Shown here: one piece after another, positions 7,573-14,710 of the stretch
Layout: every line of letters begins with the position of its first letter
How positions within the stretch are numbered: position 1 is the first letter of the stretch
Translations under genes and position numbers: made by a program
Origin: Saprospiraceae bacterium
Lineage (GTDB): Bacteria > Bacteroidota > Bacteroidia > Chitinophagales > Saprospiraceae
Length of the DNA: 39,181 bases
Direction of reading: 5' to 3'
Assembly: GCA_022841745.1 (NCBI GenBank)
Contig: JALHQW010000006.1
Coordinates: forward strand, 1 to 39,181
Notes under the pieces: generated by a model
Database searches by the model: none
Told to the model about the DNA's origin: nothing
Seen by the model: the letters and a program-made list of their open reading frames with translations, nothing else

Positions 7573-10500
7573 ATGCGTCTGACTTTACTCACCTTCCTGT
7601 TGTTCTTTTTCGCTTCGCAAAATATTGATGCTCAAGGTTTTACCGTCAGTGGAACAGTCATTTCCGGCGAAGACAACCTGCCGTTGATTGGCGCTACCGT
7701 ACTCGAAAAAGGCACGAGCAATGGCACCACCGTCGAAGTGGACGGCAGCTTCCAACTCGAAGTTGCCAGTTCGGAGACAGTGCTGGAATTCAGCTTCATT
7801 GGCTTCGAGAAGCAGGAAGTACCCGTGCAGGGCAGGACAAGCCTCGCCATCGTGCTGCAGTCGGAGTCGAAGCTGATGCAGGAAGTCGTCGTAACCGGCT
7901 ACAAGCGGGAAATACGCAGCGAAGTTGCCTCGTCCATCAGTTCGATTAAGTCGAAGGACATCAGCAAACTCGTGGTCGTGGGTATTGACCAGGCGCTGCA
8001 AGGGCAAGCGGCGGGCGTTTCCGTCACGCAAGTTACCGGCTCGCCAGGCGATGACATCGCCGTACGCATCAGGGGAGCAGGCACCTTGGGCAACAACAAC
8101 CCGCTCTATGTCATTGACGGCATACCGACGACCGGGGGGCTTAACATGTTTGCCATGAGCGACATTGAAAGCATCGAGGTACTGAAGGACGCCGCCGCCG
8201 CTGCTATCTACGGTGCCCGTGCCGCCAACGGCGTCGTTTTGATAACCTCTAAAAAAGGAAAATCGGGCAAGCCTACCTTCAATTTCGAAGCATACACGGG
8301 CATCCAGAACCCCGTCAACCTGCCCGAACTACTCAACGCCGAAGAGTACCTGCTGCTCCGCAACGAGGGCATCACCAACGCTAACGTGAACCGCAACCCA
8401 GCCAACCAGTTGCCGACCTACGACCCCGCCATCCTCGACAGCCTGCCCGACAACGACTGGCTCGACCTGCTCTTTGACCCGGCGAAAATCCAGCGTTACT
8501 CCCTGTCGGCAACGGGCGGTGGCGAAAGCAGCAGCTACTACCTTTCCGGGGAGTATTTCACGCAGGACGGCATTTTCAAGGGGCAAGGTTTCGATAAATA
8601 CCAACTGCGCTTCAACGGCGAAATCGGCAGCAAGCGTTTCCGGGTGGGCAATAACCTTGTGTTTTCGCACACCGACCGAAAGGTCATCAACGGTTCCGGC
8701 GACGGCTTCGGGGCGGGCAACGAACTCAGTGGCATTCGCTACGCGCTCATCGCAGCGCCAGTGTTTCCCATCCGACACCCCGATGGCAGCTACGTCAACG
8801 TCAGTGCGGAGCTTGGCGACCCGACGCTCTTCGGCGACGGCAATGCCAACCCGCTGGTTTTCGTCGAAAACACCGACTGGACGCTTAAACGCTACCGTAT
8901 GTTCGGCAATGTGTTTGCAGAACTGACCCTGCTGGACGGGCTGAAATTGCGCAGCACCATCGGCGGCGACTTCCAGTTCCAACGGGAAAAACTCTTCAAA
9001 AAACGCCTGAGCCAAGCCATTTACGACCCCACCTCGCTCAACGAGGGCAGGGTCTTCGACCAAACACTGGTTTGGAACAATACGCTCGACTTCCAACGCA
9101 CCTTCGCTGGGCACCGCATCTCGGCGCTGGCGGGCATGGAAGCCATCCAGAACCACACTGACTACCTCGGCGCATCGGCCAACAACTTCCGCCGCAACGA
9201 CCCGCTGTTCCGCTATATTGACGCCAGCGACCCCGTCGAACTAGACAACCTTGGCGCTTCGGGCATTGCTACCGAATGGGCGCTGTTGTCGTGGCTTGGG
9301 CAGTTCAGCTATTCCTACAAAAGCCGTTATGTGGTGAGCGCCGCCGTGCGCCGTGACGGTTCCAGCCGCTTCGGAAAGAACAACCGCTGGGCGACCTTCC
9401 CCTCTGTTTCGGCAGCTTGGAACCTGTCGAACGAGCGTTTTTTCCAAAATATCAACTTCATTTCCAGCTTGAAACTGCGGGGAAGCTGGGGACAATTGGG
9501 CAACCAGGAAATCGGCATTTACCCCTATAGTTCGCTGGTCAGTACAGGCGATTACGTCTATGTTTTTGGCGACCAAATCGCTACGGGCGCCAGCATCCTC
9601 GAAACGGGCAACAGCAACGTGAAATGGGAAACCAGCACCCAGACCAACCTCGGCATGGACGCCAGTTTCCTGAAAGACCGCCTCACCTTCACCGCCGACC
9701 TGTTCCGCAAGCGCACCGACGACATCCTCGTGCGGGTGCCCGTGCCGCAAGCGGGTGGCTCGGCCCGTCCGCCTTTCGTCAATGCGGCTTCGGTGCAGAA
9801 CGAGGGCTTGGAACTGGCCGTTTTGTTCCGAAATAAAGCGGGGAAATTCAACTACAACCTAGGCGGCAACATCACTACCATCCGAAACGAGGTAGTGTCC
9901 ATCGCCGACAGCGAACCCATTCTCGGCGGCTTCGGCTTGTCGGACGGAGCGCTGACCCGTACCGAGGCGGGCTATTCGGTCGGCTCGTTTTACCTGTACC
10001 AAATGGAGGGACTTTTCCAATCGCAAGAGGAAATTGACGCCAGCCCGTTCCAGACGCAGTACACCCGCCCTGGCGACGTGAAGTTCGCCGACCTAAACGA
10101 CGACGACAAAATTGACGACAAGGACAGGGCGCACGTCGGCGACCCATTCCCCGATTTTACTTACGGCCTTTCGGCGGGCTTAACTTGGGGCAACCTCGAT
10201 TTTTCGACACTGCTGCAAGGCGTGGAGGGCAACGACGTGTATTTCCTCTACGGCAATTTTGCTTATGAAACACAGCTTCGGGGCTTCAACGCCTACCAGG
10301 AACTGCTCAACCGCTGGACGCCCGAAAACACCGACACCAAAATCCCTATCGTGAGCGTGGACGACCGCAACGGCAACCGCCGTGCCTCGACCCGCTTCCT
10401 GGAGGACGGCTCGTACCTGCGCATTCGCAACCTCACACTTGGGTACAATTTCAAGGATTTGTTGCGCTGGGAAGGCATTTCCAGCCTGCGCCTTTATGTG

Positions 10501-10674
10501 ACCGCCCAAAACGCCTACACCTGGACGAAGTACCCCGGTCTCGACCCAGAAATCCAGGCGAACAGCAACGACACCCGTGGCTTGGGCCTGTCCTCCGACC
10601 TCAGTGTGGGCATTGACTGGGGCACCGTGCCTTCGCCACGGACGTGGATTGCAGGGGTGCAGGTCGGGTTTTAG
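7573..10674 (+). CDS. SusC-like TonB-dependent transporter
   Basis: Outer-membrane TonB-dependent importer of oligosaccharides, 1033 residues. I start at ATG 7573, which gives a clean signal peptide (MRLTLLTFLL to DAQ, residues 1-21); an in-frame TTG 30 bases upstream overlaps the -7 element. Domains: carboxypeptidase-D-like beta sandwich (22-100, VSGTVISGEDNLPLIGATV), TonB-box region (VVVTGYKRE, about 106), plug (about 120-225, DALQGQ-type VGIDQALQGQ, VRIRGAGTLGNNNPLYVIDG, IEVLKDAAAAAIYGARAANG) and a 22-strand barrel ending WIAGVQVGF. It should pair with SusD encoded at 11934. Unusually, 1.26 kb with two unrelated genes separates susC from susD. Confidence 0.95.
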   Translation: MRLTLLTFLLFFFASQNIDAQGFTVSGTVISGEDNLPLIGATVLEKGTSNGTTVEVDGSFQLEVASSETVLEFSFIGFEKQEVPVQGRTSLAIVLQSESKLMQEVVVTGYKREIRSEVASSISSIKSKDISKLVVVGIDQALQGQAAGVSVTQVTGSPGDDIAVRIRGAGTLGNNNPLYVIDGIPTTGGLNMFAMSDIESIEVLKDAAAAAIYGARAANGVVLITSKKGKSGKPTFNFEAYTGIQNPVNLPELLNAEEYLLLRNEGITNANVNRNPANQLPTYDPAILDSLPDNDWLDLLFDPAKIQRYSLSATGGGESSSYYLSGEYFTQDGIFKGQGFDKYQLRFNGEIGSKRFRVGNNLVFSHTDRKVINGSGDGFGAGNELSGIRYALIAAPVFPIRHPDGSYVNVSAELGDPTLFGDGNANPLVFVENTDWTLKRYRMFGNVFAELTLLDGLKLRSTIGGDFQFQREKLFKKRLSQAIYDPTSLNEGRVFDQTLVWNNTLDFQRTFAGHRISALAGMEAIQNHTDYLGASANNFRRNDPLFRYIDASDPVELDNLGASGIATEWALLSWLGQFSYSYKSRYVVSAAVRRDGSSRFGKNNRWATFPSVSAAWNLSNERFFQNINFISSLKLRGSWGQLGNQEIGIYPYSSLVSTGDYVYVFGDQIATGASILETGNSNVKWETSTQTNLGMDASFLKDRLTFTADLFRKRTDDILVRVPVPQAGGSARPPFVNAASVQNEGLELAVLFRNKAGKFNYNLGGNITTIRNEVVSIADSEPILGGFGLSDGALTRTEAGYSVGSFYLYQMEGLFQSQEEIDASPFQTQYTRPGDVKFADLNDDDKIDDKDRAHVGDPFPDFTYGLSAGLTWGNLDFSTLLQGVEGNDVYFLYGNFAYETQLRGFNAYQELLNRWTPENTDTKIPIVSVDDRNGNRRASTRFLEDGSYLRIRNLTLGYNFKDLLRWEGISSLRLYVTAQNAYTWTKYPGLDPEIQANSNDTRGLGLSSDLSVGIDWGTVPSPRTWIAGVQVGF

Positions 10675-10904
10675 GTTCATAAAACGCCTAAACAAGTTCA
10701 TTGAAAAATTGGGATATTTGTACTTGCAAAGTTTTGAAGGCATTCCAAGGTTTCAGCTTTGAAATAGAATGTCTAAATTTGGCTTCCATTAAAAATCACT
10801 GCCATGCCAAACTACTTTTTCCAGACCACCAATGATGCAGTGCAAACCGCATAATTGTATAACCTGACAACACCTATTTTCTGGCACCCCCCCAGTTTTT
10901 TGCC

Positions 10905-10912
10905 TATTTTTG
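10905..10912 (+). promoter_or_regulatory. -7 element TATTTTTG of the inserted cassette
   Basis: TATTTTTG fits TAnnTTTG exactly and lies 17 bases before the ATG at 10930. TTCTGG near 10879-10884 is a poor -33 candidate. It suggests that the DUF4240 cassette has its own promoter, independent of the AraC-type sites. The rest of the 10675-10929 spacer shows no gene beyond a 16-codon frame at 10804. Confidence 0.45.
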
Positions 10913-10929
10913 CCTAAAATCAACCATCC

Positions 10930-11496
10930 ATGACCACCGTCTTAAAAATCAATATCAACGACATAAGTCCTCAATTCTTTCAGGATTTAAAGGACAAGTT
11001 TGGCAAATCAGCCCAGGTTGAAATCAGGGTGGAGGAGCAAAAACATGGCGAGGGCTTGCTGTCGGATGAACAGTTTTGGGAAATCATCGAGCTGTTGGAT
11101 TGGTCAAAGAAAAACCGCCAAGACATCATCGCACCTGCGGTGAAGGCACTCTCGAAAATGCCGATGTCCAGCATTTATTTGTTTCAGGACAAGCTGTCTG
11201 AGAAGCTCTACCAATTAGACACGAGGGCGCATGCCGACGGTTATTTGAGCAAGCAAGATGACGGCTACCTTTCCGTGGACGATTTTCTGTACGTCCGGTG
11301 TGCAGTCGTTGCGGAGGGAAAAACGTACTACGAACAAATATTGAACAACCCTGCCGAATTGCCGGTGGATATTGATTTTGAACACTTGCTCAGTCTCGCC
11401 GACGATGCTTACCAGCTTAAAACAGGCAAGGAGTTTAATTACTTTCCTATCTTCAATTACGAAACCCATAGCAATACCGAAGGCTGGAAAACATGA
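10930..11496 (+). CDS. DUF4240 domain protein
   Basis: A 188-residue cytoplasmic protein without signal peptide or TM segment. Residues 1-35 form a short beta-alpha unit (KININDISPQFFQDLKDKFG) reminiscent of antitoxin N-termini. Residues 43-188 match the DUF4240 pattern: FWEIIELLDWSK, a helix with LDTRAHAD, then YVRCAVVAEGKTYYEQILNN and the helix LADDAYQLKTG. The biochemical role of DUF4240 is unknown. The stop is 3 bases before the start of the next gene, a URI/GIY-YIG-like nuclease relative, so they form a two-gene unit. A regulatory or neutralising role toward that protein is inference. The cassette lies between susC and susD and has its own promoter candidate. Confidence 0.75.
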   Translation: MTTVLKININDISPQFFQDLKDKFGKSAQVEIRVEEQKHGEGLLSDEQFWEIIELLDWSKKNRQDIIAPAVKALSKMPMSSIYLFQDKLSEKLYQLDTRAHADGYLSKQDDGYLSVDDFLYVRCAVVAEGKTYYEQILNNPAELPVDIDFEHLLSLADDAYQLKTGKEFNYFPIFNYETHSNTEGWKT

Positions 11497-11499
11497 TGT

Positions 11500-11805
11500 A
11501 TGGCACACAAGAACTCCTATCAAAACGAGGAACTGCACCATCTTTATGAAATAGTTGACAGGGTGGACGATGATGTTTTCAAATACGGCATCAGTTGCAA
11601 ACCCATTGGTAAAAACGGCACGTTGAGCCGGATGAGGGAACAAGTGAACCATTTGAATAGGATTTATAAATGGCTTCGGTTTTTTGCGAGAATCCTGCTA
11701 CGCAACATACCGGGGAAGATGGAAGCAAGGCGCATCGAAACAGAATACATTCGGGAATACGAAAGAAAACATGGCGAGAAACCGAGAGGGAATCCGATTG
11801 ATTGA
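11500..11805 (+). CDS. Small URI/GIY-YIG-like nuclease, Rhs-toxin-tip type
   Basis: A 101-residue basic protein. It shows the layout of C-terminal tips of polymorphic (Rhs-type) toxins of the URI/GIY-YIG nuclease fold: a first strand HHLYEIVDR, a second strand VFKYGIS (GIY-YIG-like pair), an Arg-containing helix (SRMREQV), the motif RFFARILLRNIPGK and a Glu helix (EARRIETEYI) before a PRGN ending. I recognise this from the pattern of such tips; no search was run. It has no export signal and no large Rhs carrier, so it is free-standing. It is co-transcribed with the DUF4240 gene (3-base gap). It could be an orphan toxin domain, a toxin-antitoxin effector or a benign nuclease. Confidence 0.5.
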   Translation: MAHKNSYQNEELHHLYEIVDRVDDDVFKYGISCKPIGKNGTLSRMREQVNHLNRIYKWLRFFARILLRNIPGKMEARRIETEYIREYERKHGEKPRGNPID

Positions 11806-11829
11806 ATTAGCTGGTGGCGCTGCTGTTTT

Positions 11830-11893
11830 CACCAAAGTACCACCTTCTCGCACCAAAGTACCTTTTTACCACCCCCACTTTTCGCATTTTTAC
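11830..11893 (+). promoter_or_regulatory. Putative AraC-type operator upstream of susD
   Basis: CACCAAAGTACC occurs at 11830-11841 and 11851-11862, starting exactly 21 bp apart. The first copy extended to 14 bases matches the distal susC half-site (7483-7496) at 11 of 14 positions. Counting 33 bases from the proximal copy, as at susC, reaches GCATTTTTAC (11884-11893), a degraded -7. This may give susD its own regulated promoter downstream of the inserted cassette. Confidence 0.45.
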
Positions 11894-11933
11894 CAAGGTA
11901 AAATTCCAACCTGCTTCCATTAAAATCCGGAAA

Positions 11934-13364
11934 ATGAAATCACCCTACCACTTCTTTTTCTTCGCAATTTTAGCCCTCACCTCTTGTCAGGACATCCTCG
12001 ACAAGGAACCGATTTCCACCCTTGATGCGGGGTCGTTTTTCCAGTCGGCAGAGGATGCCGAACAGGCGATGAACGCCGCTTATAGTTCCCTGTTGTTCAA
12101 CAACAACAACAGCAATTTTTATTGGGGCTTCGCCGAAATCACAGCCGATGCAGCCATCACGGGTGGCGATGGCTCCCGCCCCGGACTGGTGGAAATGGAC
12201 GCCTTCACCTACACACCCCGCACGGAGGAATTCAATACTTTTTGGAAGCTGCAATTCGATGGCATCACGCAGTGCAACCTCGTGCTCGACAACCTACCGA
12301 AAGTGGAAATGGACGAGCAGCGCCGCAACCAAATCACGGGCGAAGCGCTGTTTTTGCGCTCGTACTACTACTTCCTTTTGGTGCAGGTCTTTGGCGATGT
12401 GCCATTGTTCACCACCGTGGCACCGCCCGACCAATTGAAAGTGCCACGTACCCCAAAGGCGCAAATTTTCGCCCAAATCGAGGGCGACTGCGAGCAGGCA
12501 GCACAGTTGTTGCCGACGAGCTACCCGCCCTCGCAGGCTGGCAGGGCGACGAAAGGGGCAGCCTACGCCCTTGCTGCCAAGGCGTTTTTATATGAAAAGA
12601 ACTGGGGAAAAGTGGTGGAGTATGTTGACAAGGTGAAGGCGCTCGGCGTCTATGACCTTATGCCCGACTACCAGGACAATTTCCGGAAGGAGACCCAGAA
12701 CAACGCCGAAAGCATCTGGGAAATCCAGCACGCCAACCTCGAACTGGGCGTCGGCAATTTCCTCAACCAGTGGTGGCTATCGAAAAAGCTGCAAGGCTAC
12801 GGCTTTGCCGAGGTGACGGAGGAGTACGTGAATGCCTTTGAGCCGGGCGACCCACGCCGCAAGTTTACCGTAGCCAGCAAGGACGAGGAGTATTTCGGGG
12901 CGATTTACAAGAACTCGTTTTCCTCCACCAAGTACAGCCCCCGCAAATTTTTGCAGGATACCTCCGCCATCACCCAAGCCAGCGATGGCGACATCAACTA
13001 CACTGCCATCCGCTATTCAGAGGTATTGCTCTGGGAAGCCGAAGCTTTGAACGAACTCGGTCGCACTGCCGATGCCCAACCCCCGCTGGAGCAGGTACGT
13101 GCCCGTGCCCGTGCCCAAGCGGACGACCCTGTAACCGCCCTCCCAACCATCAGCACTATGGACCAAACGGAGATGCGACAAGCCATCCGCCACGAGCGCC
13201 AAGTGGAGCTGGGCTTTGAATTGCACCGCTTCTTCGACCTCGTTCGCTGGGGCATCGCCGCCGATGTGCTGCCGGGCTTTGAGGCAGGAAAGCACGAGGT
13301 GTTCCCGCTGCCCCAAACGGAGTTGGATTTGAACCCGGCGTTGGAGCAGAATGGGGGGTATTGA
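11934..13364 (+). CDS. SusD/RagB outer-membrane glycan-binding lipoprotein
   Basis: A 476-residue surface lipoprotein that captures glycans and forms the lid of the SusC importer. I start at ATG 11934, which gives a lipoprotein signal peptide with acyl Cys18 (LALTSCQD); an in-frame start 120 bases upstream would run through the operator. Family marks: DILDKEPISTLDAGSFFQS, then FWKLQFDGITQCNLVLDN, LFLRSYYYFLLVQVFGDVPL in the TPR region, YTAIRYSEVLLWEAEALNELG and the C-terminal HERQVELGFELHRFFDLVRWG. Length is normal. It is parted from susC by 1.26 kb, although these genes are normally adjacent. Confidence 0.94.
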   Translation: MKSPYHFFFFAILALTSCQDILDKEPISTLDAGSFFQSAEDAEQAMNAAYSSLLFNNNNSNFYWGFAEITADAAITGGDGSRPGLVEMDAFTYTPRTEEFNTFWKLQFDGITQCNLVLDNLPKVEMDEQRRNQITGEALFLRSYYYFLLVQVFGDVPLFTTVAPPDQLKVPRTPKAQIFAQIEGDCEQAAQLLPTSYPPSQAGRATKGAAYALAAKAFLYEKNWGKVVEYVDKVKALGVYDLMPDYQDNFRKETQNNAESIWEIQHANLELGVGNFLNQWWLSKKLQGYGFAEVTEEYVNAFEPGDPRRKFTVASKDEEYFGAIYKNSFSSTKYSPRKFLQDTSAITQASDGDINYTAIRYSEVLLWEAEALNELGRTADAQPPLEQVRARARAQADDPVTALPTISTMDQTEMRQAIRHERQVELGFELHRFFDLVRWGIAADVLPGFEAGKHEVFPLPQTELDLNPALEQNGGY

Positions 13365-13370
13365 TGAGTC

Positions 13371-13401
13371 ATGCGGAGAAAAAATTGCGTATTCTCCGCA
13401 T
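13371..13401. terminator. Perfect 10-bp hairpin after susD
   Basis: ATGCGGAGAA (13371-13380) pairs with TTCTCCGCAT (13392-13401) across an 11-base loop, starting 6 bases after the susD stop. No T-run follows, so termination is uncertain. It could equally stabilise the susD mRNA end. Confidence 0.4.
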
Positions 13402-13465
13402 AATCTGCGTAGAATATCCATTTTATTCTCCGCAAATCCTTAATTTAGCGTCCAAATCAACATGG

Positions 13466-14566
13466 ATGGCGTTTATCCACCAACAAAAAGACTGGACAAA
13501 TTTCGCTTGGGACAAGGATGAGATAATTCCCTTGCTTTCCCAGGCTCGCCATTTGCAGGGGCAACTTATGGGTAAAATGGCTTCCATCGGCTTTGACCTG
13601 AAGCAGGAGGCATTTTGGGAAACCCTCACTCAGGACGTGCTGAAGACCAGTGAAATTGAGGGCGAGTTCCTCCAACCCGAGCAGGTGCGCTCCTCGATTG
13701 CACGGCATCTCGGCATGGATATCGCCGGGCTGACCCCCTCCGACCGCCATGTGGATGGCGTGGTTCAAATGACACTGGACGCAACCCGTGAATTCTCCAC
13801 ACCCCTTACTGCCGAAAGACTTTTCGACTGGCACGCCGCCCTTTTTCCAACTGGTCGGAGTGGCATGTACCGCATCCATGTGGGTGAATGGAGGAAGGAC
13901 GAAACCGGGCCGATGCAGGTTGTTTCAGGTGCAATGGGCAAGGAACGGGTACATTTTGAAGCACCTGCCGCCGCTCTACTGGAGGCAGAAATGAGGCAGT
14001 TTCTCCACTGGTTCAATGGCGAACAACCGCTCGACCCCGTTTTGAAAGCAGGTATAGCACATTTTTGGTTCGTTACCTTGCACCCTTTCGACGATGGCAA
14101 CGGTCGCATCACCCGTGCCATAACGGAACTACAGCTTGCCAAAGCCGAAAGCAACCCGCAACGATTTTACAGCATGTCTGCTCAAATCAGGCAACAGCGC
14201 AACGAGTATTATACTATTCTCGAAAAGTCGCAACGGGGCACACCGGATATCACTGCTTGGCTCGTTTGGTTCCTGTCATGCCTCGTCAATGCCCTACTCT
14301 CCACTGAAACGACCCTCGAAAGGGTGCTGGCCAAAGCCCGTTTTTGGGCAAAACACGCCACCACCGTGATGAACTCACGCCAGGTGCTTGTACTGAACAG
14401 GTTGCTTGGCGATTTTGAGGGCAAATTGACCTCCTCGAAATGGGCGAAAATCGCAAAATGCTCACACGACACTGCCCTTCGGGACATCCAGGATTTATTG
14501 CAAAAAGGGGCATTGGTGAAGGATGCGGCTGGAGGGAGGAGCACAGCGTATTTGGTGAATAATTGA
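13466..14566 (+). CDS. Fic-domain protein with N-terminal DUF4172, class II
   Basis: Likely AMP-transferase (or other nucleotidyl-transferase) acting on a protein Tyr, Ser or Thr. I start at ATG 13466 because DUF4172 begins IHQQKDWTNFAWD immediately after it. An upstream in-frame ATG at 13364 would add 34 residues translated from hairpin DNA. The 366-residue protein has DUF4172 (1-80), an inhibitory motif TSEIEG at 61-66 that fits (S/T)xxxE(G/N) of class II Fic proteins, the Fic core with HPFDDGNGR at 206-214, and a C-terminal winged-helix-like segment (about 305-366, TSSKWAKIAKCSHDTALRDI). All catalytic residues are present, so it should be active but autoinhibited. It sits inside the sugar locus with no evident link to sugar uptake. 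Confidence 0.9.
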   Translation: MAFIHQQKDWTNFAWDKDEIIPLLSQARHLQGQLMGKMASIGFDLKQEAFWETLTQDVLKTSEIEGEFLQPEQVRSSIARHLGMDIAGLTPSDRHVDGVVQMTLDATREFSTPLTAERLFDWHAALFPTGRSGMYRIHVGEWRKDETGPMQVVSGAMGKERVHFEAPAAALLEAEMRQFLHWFNGEQPLDPVLKAGIAHFWFVTLHPFDDGNGRITRAITELQLAKAESNPQRFYSMSAQIRQQRNEYYTILEKSQRGTPDITAWLVWFLSCLVNALLSTETTLERVLAKARFWAKHATTVMNSRQVLVLNRLLGDFEGKLTSSKWAKIAKCSHDTALRDIQDLLQKGALVKDAAGGRSTAYLVNN

Positions 14567-14616
14567 ATGGCTTTATTTTTCCCAAATTTTTCTCAAGAAA
14601 GCATCTCTCACTACTT

Positions 14617-14680
14617 CTTTATCATACCACCAATCCGCTTTATCATACCATAATCCCAGCCACCCTCTGCTGATATTTGC
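14617..14680 (+). promoter_or_regulatory. AraC-type operator and promoter of the 14711 gene
   Basis: CTTTATCATACCAC (14617-14630) and CTTTATCATACCAT (14638-14651) are near-identical direct repeats 21 bp apart. TTTG (14676-14679, in TGATATTTGC) follows the second by 24 bases, the same spacing as at susC. This is the clearest operator in the locus and the best seed for a motif search. Confidence 0.7.
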
Positions 14681-14710
14681 CTGAAACAACCCCACCCAAT
14701 TTCAGGCATC

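Noticed and set aside
10804-10854. 16-codon frame MPNYFFQTTNDAVQTA
   Set aside because: Too short and without recognisable homologue or promoter; it could be chance.
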